64,000 nt of DNA from Porcincola sp002392705 (GTDB lineage: Bacteria; Bacillota; Clostridia; Lachnospirales; Lachnospiraceae). A program made the position numbers and the translations under genes. The DNA lies in NCBI GenBank assembly GCA_946620695.1, contig CAMONU010000003.1:1-64000 (forward strand). Direction: 5' to 3'. Within the stretch, counting starts at the first letter, position 1; every line of letters begins with the position of its first letter. Below, piece by piece: positions 1-7,210 of the stretch. Below the pieces are notes generated by a model. That model did not search any database, had not been told where the DNA came from, and was given only the letters and a program-made list of their open reading frames with translations.

Positions 1-228
1 GCTTCCGTTCCCGCTTCCAGCGCCGCCGCAGTCTCAGCTTCCGTTCCCGCTTCCAGCGCCGCCGCAGTCTCAGCTTCCGTTCCCGCTTCCACTGCCGCCG
101 CAGCCTCAGCTTCCGTTCCCGCCGCAGCAGCCTCAGCTTCCGTTCCCGCTTCCACTGTCGCCGCAGGCTCAGCTTCCGTTCCGGCTTCCGCCGCAGCCTC
201 TGCTTCCGTTCCCGCTGCCGCCGCTTCT
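1..228 (-). repeat. 36-bp tandem repeat coding Ala/Glu-rich units
   Basis: The first two 36-bp units (1-36 and 37-72) are identical and a third (73-108) differs at a few positions. Shorter or diverged units follow to about 228. On the minus strand each unit codes 12 residues of the form E-T-A-A-A-L-E-A-G-T-E-A, so unit loss or gain keeps the frame. The array runs off the window edge, so its copy number is unknown. Confidence 0.9.
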
Positions 229-470
229 GTCTCTGAAGCATTCTCATCCTGTCCGGCAGCCTGAGCAGATTCTGTCTGATTCCCGTCTGCCGCTTCTGCC
301 GTCTCAGCTGTATCCCCGGACTGTGCCGCTTTTTCTGTCCCTTTTACTTCCGTCTGTACAGCAGCCTTTGTCTCCGGTTCTTTTTTGTCCGAGCTCCCGC
401 AGCCTGTTGTTGAAGACAAAACCAGAATGCACGAAATAGCCAGCCATGCAGGCAGTTTTGGCAGTTTCAT
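1..470 (-). CDS. Repeat-rich lipoprotein, 3' end outside window
   Basis: ATG at 470 follows a strong Shine-Dalgarno (GAGGAGG, 7 nt spacing). The product starts with a short basic region, a hydrophobic stretch and then S-T-T-G-C-G-S-S-D-K-K, which looks like a lipoprotein signal with the acylated Cys near residue 26, although Thr at -3 is not ideal. After the Cys the chain becomes low complexity, rich in Ala, Glu and Thr, and passes into the 12-residue repeats. At least 156 codons are open and no stop is reached. Such segments usually act as extended spacers between membrane and a distal domain, but that domain is not visible, so no function is assigned. Confidence 0.75.
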   Translation of the reverse strand, partial: MKLPKLPAWLAISCILVLSSTTGCGSSDKKEPETKAAVQTEVKGTEKAAQSGDTAETAEAADGNQTESAQAAGQDENASETEAAAAGTEAEAAAEAGTEAEPAATVEAGTEAEAAAAGTEAEAAAAVEAGTEAETAAALEAGTEAETAAALEAGTE

Positions 471-535
471 AAGAATCCTCCTCTCTTACACAGCAGCAAA
501 GCCGCTGATTTCCTCGAATTGCAAAGCATAAATAT

Positions 536-562
536 AAAAAACCGGCACCGCCTGAGCGGTAC
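536..562 (-). terminator. Rho-independent terminator
   Basis: Read on the minus strand, a 7-bp stem (GTACCGC / GCGGTGC, one G-T pair) with a 4-nt loop is followed by CGG and a run of T. It would end transcripts coming from the 651-886 direction, shortly before the lipoprotein gene. Confidence 0.6.
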
Positions 563-650
563 AGTACCATTCAAGTCTCACAATGCTGTCAGTTTACAAC
601 TAATTTTACCATTTATGGAGGTATTTGAATACAGGATCTTGAAACTAAAT

Positions 651-803
651 TCACTTTAATTTGAAGTCTGCTGATGCCTGCAGTTTAATGGTCAGGTTGT
701 TCAGGCCAAAGGTATTCACATAAGAAATGTCCTCTGCCAGCATCACCTGAACGCCGCAGACGATCATCGTCGCAGACATCTGCCGGTACAGCTTTCTGAT
801 CAT
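651..803 (-). CDS. Possible 50-residue protein, unknown
   Basis: ATG at 803 has GGAGTG a few bases upstream and opens a 50-codon frame containing a hydrophobic patch (M-S-A-T-M-I-V-C-G-V-Q-V-M-L-A). I do not recognise it. It sits between two terminator hairpins, 817-849 upstream and 536-562 downstream, so expression would need readthrough or a promoter I cannot see. The Shine-Dalgarno and downstream terminator support it; the missing promoter argues against it. Confidence 0.3.
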   Translation of the reverse strand: MIRKLYRQMSATMIVCGVQVMLAEDISYVNTFGLNNLTIKLQASADFKLK

Positions 804-816
804 ATTCACTCCAGTC

Positions 817-849
817 AAAAAACTGCTCCGCACAGCAGAGCAGTTTTTT
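817..849 (-). terminator. Terminator of the DUF3798-type ABC operon
   Basis: Perfect 12-bp inverted repeat AAAAAACTGCTC / GAGCAGTTTTTT with a 9-nt loop, about 35 bp after the stop of the last operon gene. The A/T ends make it work in either direction. Confidence 0.85.
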
Positions 850-885
850 ATGTTTCATACAGACTTTAAATCGTAATTCCGTTCC

Positions 886-1365
886 TCAGCCCGCGGTGTT
901 CTCGTCCGCATTGATCTCGATGCCGAACTCATCCACCTGCGGTTCCTCATCCGCCGGCTCCTGTACAAGAGGAACGAATACGCTGTAATAGGCGTCCTCA
1001 TCCAGTCCCTGCAGAAGCGCAGGCAGATTGACTACGATATTGTCAACATTGAACGGCAGTTTCAGGCTGATGTGCTCCGTGACCGGTTCATCGTCCTTCT
1101 CCTTCGTGATCTCCAGATCCATGCTGAACTTCTGGCCGATATTGGTACAGGTGCCCCTCTCGTCCTCCTTCAGCTTGGCGACGCGCTCGCCGTCCACATA
1201 GACGTCGATTCTGTAGGGAGCCTCGACCGTCTGGCCGTTATAGTCCATGGATGTATTGTCAAAATAAAGGGTATGGCCTCTTCCGATCACATACATGGCG
1301 GCCGCGATCACCAGCAGCACAAGAACGGTCAGGATCCTGAACAGCAGTCTTCTTGAATTCTTCAT
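886..1365 (-). CDS. Small membrane-anchored protein, last gene of ABC operon
   Basis: This 159-residue protein has one N-terminal membrane segment (about residues 8-26, V-L-V-L-L-V-I-A-A-A) followed by an extracytoplasmic domain with T-L-Y-F-D-N and Y-R-I-D-V-Y-V-D-G-E. It resembles small proteins (a DUF6672-like family, from memory) found behind sugar/nucleoside-type permeases in Clostridia; that link is tentative. ATG at 1371 overlaps the permease stop, but ATG at 1365 has better spacing from the GAAGGGGG Shine-Dalgarno and starts M-K-N-S-R-R, so I prefer it. Overlap with the permease gene implies translational coupling and a role tied to the transporter. Its biochemical role is unknown. 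Confidence 0.75.
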   Translation of the reverse strand: MKNSRRLLFRILTVLVLLVIAAAMYVIGRGHTLYFDNTSMDYNGQTVEAPYRIDVYVDGERVAKLKEDERGTCTNIGQKFSMDLEITKEKDDEPVTEHISLKLPFNVDNIVVNLPALLQGLDEDAYYSVFVPLVQEPADEEPQVDEFGIEINADENTAG

Positions 1366-1367
1366 GA

Positions 1368-2525
1368 TCATGCCCCCTTCCCGTCTGCTCCGGCGGCCTG
1401 CTGGTCTGCCTGAAGCTGCTCCGCAGCCTGGCTCTTCTTCTTTCTCTTCTTTGTCTCATACATGACAAGGGCGATCGTGATGACCGCATAGGAGACAAAT
1501 ACGCGGAAATATTCACCGATCATGGAATCGCCGGTGATGACGGCGCCTGCCTTCGGCGCGACGATAAACATCGTATGGAAGAGAATAACGCCCAGAAATA
1601 CATTTCCGATCGAAGCATGGTCAACCGAAGCGCCGCCGACCAGGAGCGCCGCGATACAGAACATGCCGATCTGGGAATGGGAACTGTAGGTGGACAGATT
1701 GCCCATATTCTGCAGATAGATGATCATGCCGAATCCCGCCAGCACGGTTGAGATGACGATCGAGATGATCCTCGTCCGCTCCACATTGATGCCGGCGTCC
1801 TCGGCTACCTGCATATCCTGTCCGACCGCTCTCATATCCTGGCCCAGCTTGGTTCTTCGGAACCAGACGATCAGCAGGCACATCAGCGCGATCACGATCA
1901 GGGTGGCAACCGGGATCCGGACGCCTTTGACATTCACCGCGAGGAGTTCATCCAGCTTCTGGCGCATCTGCAGGAGACTGACCGTATTGCGGATACCGTA
2001 GCCTCTGGGCAGCTTGATCGAAGAATGGATGATCGGAATAACCGATCCCATCAGGTACAGAACAACCAGCTGGTAGATACCATTGATGAAGTAGCTCATG
2101 ATATAGCTGGTTACCATCTCCCTGCCCTTGGCCTGGTTCAGGATCTTTCCGCAGAGCACGCCCAGGGCCACCGAAATCGGAATGGAGATGATCATGGCCA
2201 GAATCATTCCGGGAATTCCCCAGATCTGCCAGTCTGACACGAAGATCAGGCCGATCTCGCCGGCCATGGCTCCCAGCGTCATGCCGAAGTTCAGACCCAT
2301 GCCGGCCATGATCGGAATCAGCAGGCTCAGGATCAGGAAGGAATTCCTTCCCAGACGGGTCATAATCTCATTGATCAGATAACTGGGTGAAAAACCGGAG
2401 ATAGGGATACAGACCGCGCAGATCACAATAAACATGATCGGGACGGTATTATCAAGGATCAGATTCTTCAGGCTGAAGCTGCCCGTCTTCTGAGACGCGG
2501 CAGAGTTTCTATTGTTCGCGCTCAT
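1368..2525 (-). CDS. ABC transporter permease (second permease)
   Basis: This 385-residue polytopic protein has about nine or ten hydrophobic segments and the Gly-rich stretches typical of RbsC/BMP-type permeases (A-G-M-G-L-N-F-G near residue 75, L-L-V-G-G-A-S-V near 290). The tail is cytosolic, Lys-rich then Ala/Gln-rich. ATG at 2525 has GGAGGG with 6 nt spacing and overlaps the TGA of the upstream permease (ATGA). It should form a heterodimeric membrane channel with the product of 2522-3592, driven by the ATPase at 3603-5198. The substrate cannot be read from sequence. Confidence 0.9.
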   Translation of the reverse strand: MSANNRNSAASQKTGSFSLKNLILDNTVPIMFIVICAVCIPISGFSPSYLINEIMTRLGRNSFLILSLLIPIMAGMGLNFGMTLGAMAGEIGLIFVSDWQIWGIPGMILAMIISIPISVALGVLCGKILNQAKGREMVTSYIMSYFINGIYQLVVLYLMGSVIPIIHSSIKLPRGYGIRNTVSLLQMRQKLDELLAVNVKGVRIPVATLIVIALMCLLIVWFRRTKLGQDMRAVGQDMQVAEDAGINVERTRIISIVISTVLAGFGMIIYLQNMGNLSTYSSHSQIGMFCIAALLVGGASVDHASIGNVFLGVILFHTMFIVAPKAGAVITGDSMIGEYFRVFVSYAVITIALVMYETKKRKKKSQAAEQLQADQQAAGADGKGA

Positions 2526-3592
2526 CTTGATCCCTCCGTTTTCCTGGTCAGAGCGTAGAGGATCATGCCGTTGGAGACGATAATCCGGATTACTTCGCTC
2601 ATGTCCATATGAATCATATTATTCATGACAGTAGGCGTCATCGTGACGATTCCCTGGAAGAGGAAGGTTCCGATGACGACATTCGCTATGCTCGCTTTAT
2701 TGACGGAAGCACCGCCGATCAGGATCGCCGAGACAGCGGGCAGCGCCATGTAGAACGGCCCCATGTAGAGCTGAATGAAGCCGAAGCCCTGCTCATAGAC
2801 CAGGATGCCGACCGCTGCCAGCCAGGTGGACATGATAACAGAGAGAAGCCGCATCTTATCCACATTTACTCCGGCTGCCCTGGCGAAGACAGGATTCGAG
2901 CCTACGGCCGTCATAGCCGTCCCGGTCCTGGTATGCAGGAAAGCCCACATGATCCATGCAAGAAGGGCGAAAAACAGCAGCGTGCCGGTCGGAATAAACA
3001 TATTGCCGATCCTGATCTGCAGAATGTTCGCAAGCGCTCCCGCATAATAGCCTTCCAGTGAGATGGTGGTACGCAGGCCCTTTCCTGCCATGCCCCATAC
3101 CATATCCGCCTTGTTGTACGGCAGAAGCAGCCACATCATGCACATGAATGCAACAGATGAAAAACCGACATAGGTGGCGATCATCATCTCGCCTCCTTTG
3201 ATCCGGTTCAGAAGCCAGCCGTAGAATGTCCCCAGAATCAGGGCAAAGGGAGTGGCGATCACGATGGCCATCACAAAGCTGAAGGGCCCTGTAAAACCGA
3301 ACTGAAGCGACATGGTCGCTCCCAGAAGCCCGGATATGATGCCGAGGGGAAGGCCGAAATTCAGTCCGCATCCCGAATGGATCATCGGAACCATGGCCAG
3401 GACCATAACCGCATTCCAGCTGAAGCGGTTGATCGTATTGGAAATCTGTGTCGGGAAATCAGCCCCGACAATCGGTGCCAAAATAAACAGAAGAAGGAGG
3501 AACCCGGCGATGATCAGACGCGGCAGGCCGAAATCAGCGACAAACTTCTGAAATCTGCTCTTCTCCTTATTCTCAAGCGTTCTTTCGTTCAT
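2522..3592 (-). CDS. ABC transporter permease (first permease)
   Basis: A 356-residue membrane protein of the same branched-chain/ribose-type fold as its downstream neighbour, with shared motifs (H-S-G-C-G-L-N-F-G-L-P-L-G near 70, I-L-I-G-G-A-S-V-N-K-A near 290). ATG at 3592 follows AAGGAGG with 5 nt spacing, 10 bp after the ATPase stop. Two different permeases plus one double-domain ATPase is the standard layout of simple-sugar and nucleoside importers of the CUT2/BMP class. The specificity here is unassigned. Confidence 0.9.
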   Translation of the reverse strand: MNERTLENKEKSRFQKFVADFGLPRLIIAGFLLLLFILAPIVGADFPTQISNTINRFSWNAVMVLAMVPMIHSGCGLNFGLPLGIISGLLGATMSLQFGFTGPFSFVMAIVIATPFALILGTFYGWLLNRIKGGEMMIATYVGFSSVAFMCMMWLLLPYNKADMVWGMAGKGLRTTISLEGYYAGALANILQIRIGNMFIPTGTLLFFALLAWIMWAFLHTRTGTAMTAVGSNPVFARAAGVNVDKMRLLSVIMSTWLAAVGILVYEQGFGFIQLYMGPFYMALPAVSAILIGGASVNKASIANVVIGTFLFQGIVTMTPTVMNNMIHMDMSEVIRIIVSNGMILYALTRKTEGSR

Positions 3593-3602
3593 CCCGTCCT
3601 CC

Positions 3603-5198
3603 TTAAATAACCTGGCTTACCATAAGTGCGCCGAACGCTTCCGATGATTCGGAGGCAGGGAGTATCCCGGCAATGCGTCCGCCTGAAACAATCGCGATTC
3701 TGTCCGCGGTCTGCCTCAGCTCCTCCAGCTCGGAGGAAATCATCACAACCGTAACTCCCGATTCCCGGTTGAACCTTCTCAGCGCGTCAAGGACAAGGGC
3801 TTTGGCGCCGACATCGATCCCGCGGGTAGGTTCGGACACAAAAAGGAACCCCGGTTCAAGGGCAAAAGCTTTTGCCAGGCAGACCTTCTGCTGGTTTCCG
3901 CCGGAAAGTTCCCTGGCCTTCTGCCTTGAACTGGTACATTTGATCGCAAGCTCGTCGATATATTTCTGCGTAACCGATGCAATGGCTTCTTCGTCGCGCC
4001 ATTTGATCAGTCCGCCCAGATAGTTCTTCAGGAACTTGTTATGTACCTGCATGGCGGGAAAGGCAACATTCCATTCCAGGGACTCATCCAGCAGGAGGCC
4101 TACGCCCCTGCGGTCTTCGGAAACGAAAGCCAGCTTCGCGTTCAGGCAGGCACGCGGATTGTTCAGGGGAATATCCTCCCCGTTCAGGGTTACTTTTCCG
4201 CCCGCCTCATACAGGCCCATAATCCCGTTCGGGATCCCGAGCTTTCCCTGCCCGGCAAGGCCGCCGATGCCCAGGATCTCTCCCTCCATGACATCAAGAT
4301 TGACATTGCGGACCGTCTCTCCGGGCATATCGACCCAGAGATTGCGGATCGTCATGATCACCTTATCCGGCTGCCGGCTTCTTCCCTCTTCTTTCCGGAC
4401 AGACGTGTTCTCAACACTTCTGCCGACCATCCAGCGGGTAATTTCAGGGATGTTCGTATCCGCCGAGGGCGTCTCCTTCACCACGAAGCCGTCGCGCATG
4501 ACGACGACCTTATCGCATACGTCCAGGATCTCCTGGAGACGGTGCGTGATAAAGATCACCGCGATGCCGCGCGAGGACATCCCCCGGATCGACTCCAGCA
4601 GGGCTTCTGCCTCCTTCTCCGTCAGAACCGCAGTCGGTTCATCCAGAATCAGGAGCTTCAGATTCTCCTTGCTCAGCTCCCTGGCGATCTCGGTAAACTG
4701 TTTATGTCCGACCGGCATCTGGCTGATCACCATGTTCGGATCTATGTCGACGCCCATCTTCTCGATCGAGCTGACAGCCGTCGACTGAATCTTTTCTCTG
4801 TCCAATGTATTGAGTCTGTCGCCGAAGACCTCGGACGCCGGACTCTTTTTAACAGGTTCCCGGTTCAGTACGATATTCTCGGCGGCGGTAAAGCCCGGAA
4901 TCAGGGAAAATTCCTGATGGACCATGCCGATTCCGGCGTGGATCGCGTCAAAGGGCGTCTGGAAGCTGACCTTCTCTCCATGGATCAATACATCGCCCTC
5001 ATATCCTCCGGTCTCCCTGATGACATCCATTCCGAACAGAATCTTCATCAGAGTTGACTTCCCGGCACCGTTTTCACCGACAAACCCCATAACCTCGCCC
5101 TCATGCAGGGTGAAATTGATGTCTGTAAGAACCTGGTTCCCGAAAAAGCTCTTTTTAATATTTCTTACTTCAAGCAAAGGGGCTGCTTCATTGTTCAT
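3603..5198 (-). CDS. Double-domain sugar/nucleoside-type ABC ATPase
   Basis: The 531 residues contain two tandem ABC domains. The first has Walker A G-E-N-G-A-G-K-S-T at 41-49 and Walker B L-I-L-D-E-P-T at 183-189. The second has a degenerate P-loop (G-L-A-G-Q-G-K-L-G, 313-321), an intact signature L-S-G-G-N-Q-Q-K at 431-438, and S-E-P-T-R-G-I-D at 455-462, where Ser replaces the usual Walker B Asp. One competent and one weakened site is common in the RbsA/MglA class, but the Asp-to-Ser change is less usual. The start has GGAGGAG at 8 nt. It energises import by the two permeases encoded downstream. Confidence 0.92.
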   Translation of the reverse strand: MNNEAAPLLEVRNIKKSFFGNQVLTDINFTLHEGEVMGFVGENGAGKSTLMKILFGMDVIRETGGYEGDVLIHGEKVSFQTPFDAIHAGIGMVHQEFSLIPGFTAAENIVLNREPVKKSPASEVFGDRLNTLDREKIQSTAVSSIEKMGVDIDPNMVISQMPVGHKQFTEIARELSKENLKLLILDEPTAVLTEKEAEALLESIRGMSSRGIAVIFITHRLQEILDVCDKVVVMRDGFVVKETPSADTNIPEITRWMVGRSVENTSVRKEEGRSRQPDKVIMTIRNLWVDMPGETVRNVNLDVMEGEILGIGGLAGQGKLGIPNGIMGLYEAGGKVTLNGEDIPLNNPRACLNAKLAFVSEDRRGVGLLLDESLEWNVAFPAMQVHNKFLKNYLGGLIKWRDEEAIASVTQKYIDELAIKCTSSRQKARELSGGNQQKVCLAKAFALEPGFLFVSEPTRGIDVGAKALVLDALRRFNRESGVTVVMISSELEELRQTADRIAIVSGGRIAGILPASESSEAFGALMVSQVI

Positions 5199-5317
5199 GT
5201 TTTAATCTCCTCCAGGAGCGGCCTCCCTCGGCTGCTCCTGACCGGCTCCCGCCGCAGCGTGCGCTGCCCGGGTTCCGCAAGCTGATGCAGTTTCATAAAA
5301 TGCTTCTTCCGACCGAC

Positions 5318-5349
5318 GGCGGGGGAGGAAATTGTTTTCCTCCCCCGCC
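5318..5349 (-). terminator. 14-bp GC-rich hairpin between binding protein and ATPase genes
   Basis: Perfect inverted repeat GGCGGGGGAGGAAA / TTTCCTCCCCCGCC with a 4-nt loop, 46 bp after the binding-protein stop. No good T-run follows on the minus strand. It may act as a partial terminator or as a 3' mRNA stabiliser that keeps the binding protein in excess over the membrane subunits, a known arrangement in ABC operons. Confidence 0.7.
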
Positions 5350-5395
5350 ATGCAGAAAAGCTTTCAATTATACAGCGGCGGCGCCGCTCTTTTTC

Positions 5396-6595
5396 TTACT
5401 TGGTTGTGAAATACTCTTCCGGTACTTCGACAGAAGTGGATCCCATGTAGTAGCCCGGATCGCCCATGATATAGGTATCCTGATATACAAGGAAGATGTT
5501 GTCGGACTTCACGCCCGTCTCAGCATTCGTGTAATTGGAACCGTTCCACTCCGCGTTCGGGGAGAATACCTGGTAAGCTTTTGCGATATCGTCGATCTCG
5601 TCGATCTCGCTTTCGCCATTGATTACGTTGACAGCATGCTGTGCAAGACCTGCGGATACGGTGTAGCCGTAGGAATATGCCCATGTACCGAACTTGCCTG
5701 CGCCGCCTTTTTCCACGACCGCATCTTCAACCTTGGCAAGAATCTTCTCGAAATCGCCGGCTTCCTCGGACAGGTCGATTCCAAGTGCTCCCGGATAACC
5801 CATCAGCGGAGACGGAAGGTCAGCTTCGATGAAATATCCGCCGTATGCGAGAAGCTGCTTGAGCAGCGGCTCGGTATGGGCGTCATTGGTGCAGAAATAA
5901 GCGGTCTCTGTGCCGTACTTCTCAACCCATTCCGGAACCTTCTCAAGGATGTAAGCCTGCGCGCCTGCAACGCCGACGTCGGATGTCGGGTCCGGAGCGG
6001 TCTCAAGGATAAAGTCCATACCGAACTCTTCGCATGCCTTCTTCATGATCGCGACACGGCGGCTCATGGTCTCATATGCCATATGTCTCGGGAAGGAGAT
6101 ATGCACGAAAGACTTGCAGCCCAGCTCATGGGCGGTGCGGATGATCAGATATCCGCGTGCTACAAAGTCGTTGTTGCAGACAAGGTCAGCTGCGGAACCG
6201 ATCTCGGGAAGGTCCTCATGGGACTCACCTGCGATGCAGAGGATGTCGGGGCGTCTTTCCTTGATCTGACGGAAAGCTTCTGTGGTGCCCGGTACTGCCT
6301 GGTTGACGATGATCGCCTTCATCTCCGGATCATCGGACAGGTTGACGATCGTCTGGATGGTGGTCTCAAGCTCTTCGGTGAAGTTGTCCGGATAGATCGC
6401 CAGTGTGACGTTGTCTTCGCCGTACATCTCCTGGAATGCTTCCGCTCCGCGGCGGTCATCCTCTGACTGGGAGACGGAACCGGTCACGATACCTACGTGG
6501 AAATCGATCTCGGGAGCATCTTCCGCACATGCAAGGCCGCTTGCGCTGAGCACAAGAGTCATGGCTGCGAGAGCAGCAACTGCGAATTTTCTCAT
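5396..6595 (-). CDS. Secreted DUF3798-like substrate-binding protein
   Basis: The 399-residue precursor starts at ATG 6595, preceded by AAGGAGG at optimal distance; an upstream in-frame extension to 6664 lacks a Shine-Dalgarno and would break the signal peptide. Residues 1-25 form an export signal ending A-C-A before E-D-A-P, and a lipoprotein reading through the same Cys is also possible. The mature part has the periplasmic-binding pattern (H-V-G-I-V-T-G-S-V-S-Q-S; I-I-V-N-Q-A-V-P-G-T; C-I-A-G-E-S) of the DUF3798 family. First gene of the importer operon, with its own promoter at 6653-6681. Ligand unknown. Confidence 0.85.
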   Translation of the reverse strand: MRKFAVAALAAMTLVLSASGLACAEDAPEIDFHVGIVTGSVSQSEDDRRGAEAFQEMYGEDNVTLAIYPDNFTEELETTIQTIVNLSDDPEMKAIIVNQAVPGTTEAFRQIKERRPDILCIAGESHEDLPEIGSAADLVCNNDFVARGYLIIRTAHELGCKSFVHISFPRHMAYETMSRRVAIMKKACEEFGMDFILETAPDPTSDVGVAGAQAYILEKVPEWVEKYGTETAYFCTNDAHTEPLLKQLLAYGGYFIEADLPSPLMGYPGALGIDLSEEAGDFEKILAKVEDAVVEKGGAGKFGTWAYSYGYTVSAGLAQHAVNVINGESEIDEIDDIAKAYQVFSPNAEWNGSNYTNAETGVKSDNIFLVYQDTYIMGDPGYYMGSTSVEVPEEYFTTK

Positions 6596-6652
6596 ACTTT
6601 CCTCCTTTGTTGTAAACAACTCTCCTGTGGCAGTAAAAAAACTACACCCACA

Positions 6653-6681
6653 ATAATAATACAATTGAAGGCAGAATTCAA
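6653..6681 (-). promoter_or_regulatory. Sigma-A-type promoter of the DUF3798 ABC operon
   Basis: Minus strand reads TTGAAT, a 17-bp spacer, TATTAT. It lies about 58 bp upstream of the binding-protein start. Between promoter and Shine-Dalgarno there is an operator-like inverted repeat GTTGT-TT-ACAAC (6609-6620). Confidence 0.6.
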
Positions 6682-6720
6682 GAAAACTTTGTGTAAAATA
6701 ACAATATGCCGCTTACTTTG

Positions 6721-6800
6721 TTATCTATTCACGGCCTTTTTGAAATCTGGTTCCGGTTCGTCGCGCCTGCAGGAAAAACAGGTTCTGATTTCAAAGTAAC
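6721..6800. repeat. Family A element, truncated copy 1
   Basis: Starts with a version of the family A end (TCTATTCACGGC) and follows the left half of the full 191-bp copy at 12196 closely, including the internal hairpin arms. It reaches into the 3' end of the neighbouring gene and supplies its TGA stop (6791-6793). Confidence 0.8.
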
Positions 6801-7210
6801 TGCTTCTCAGCGGATCCGGTCTCCTGCCGCGCAGCAAGAGTCTGATCCAGAAAACGGGTCATCTCAAAGACCAGGGCGTCACAGTGCGGCTTTCTCGGAA
6901 TCTGCTTCCTTGCGGATTCGGCGAGAAGTTCCCTGCACAGAAGCCCCGCATGATTCTCCTTAAAATCACGGATCATCTTCACGGACACCTCTTTTTCAAA
7001 TCCGGCCATGCCCAGAATCATGGCGGCGGCTGTGACGGTTCCGCAGATATTGCCGGTATGCATCCCGCTTCCGAACATATTGCCCAGGTCATACGCCTTC
7101 TCCTCTGTTATGCCCGCCACGTCCGCGAAAGGCACCAGAAGGGACTGGGCACAGTTATAGTGGCGCTCTGTGCAGGCCCTGAGTTTTTCTACATAAGGCA
7201 GATGATTCAT
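6791..7210 (-). CDS. C_GCAxxG_C_C-like small redox/metal protein
   Basis: This 139-residue protein resembles the C_GCAxxG_C_C family: N-C-A-Q-S near residue 20, then G-S-G-M-H-T-G-N-I-C-G-T-V-T-A-A near 48, and a later Cys pair region (L-L-C-R; P-H-C-D). The family is thought to bind metal or perform redox chemistry, with no defined reaction. ATG at 7210 overlaps the stop of the CoA-transferase gene (ATGA), so the two are co-translated. The last codons and the stop lie within a family A repeat, so the C-terminus may have been altered by insertion of that element. Confidence 0.75.
   Translation of the reverse strand: MNHLPYVEKLRACTERHYNCAQSLLVPFADVAGITEEKAYDLGNMFGSGMHTGNICGTVTAAAMILGMAGFEKEVSVKMIRDFKENHAGLLCRELLAESARKQIPRKPHCDALVFEMTRFLDQTLAARQETGSAEKQLL

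Noticed and set aside
1..228. CRISPR-like array
   Set aside because: Units are contiguous, coding and lack spacers.
5285..6466. 393-codon plus-strand frame
   Set aside because: Antisense to the binding-protein gene and starts in its terminator region.
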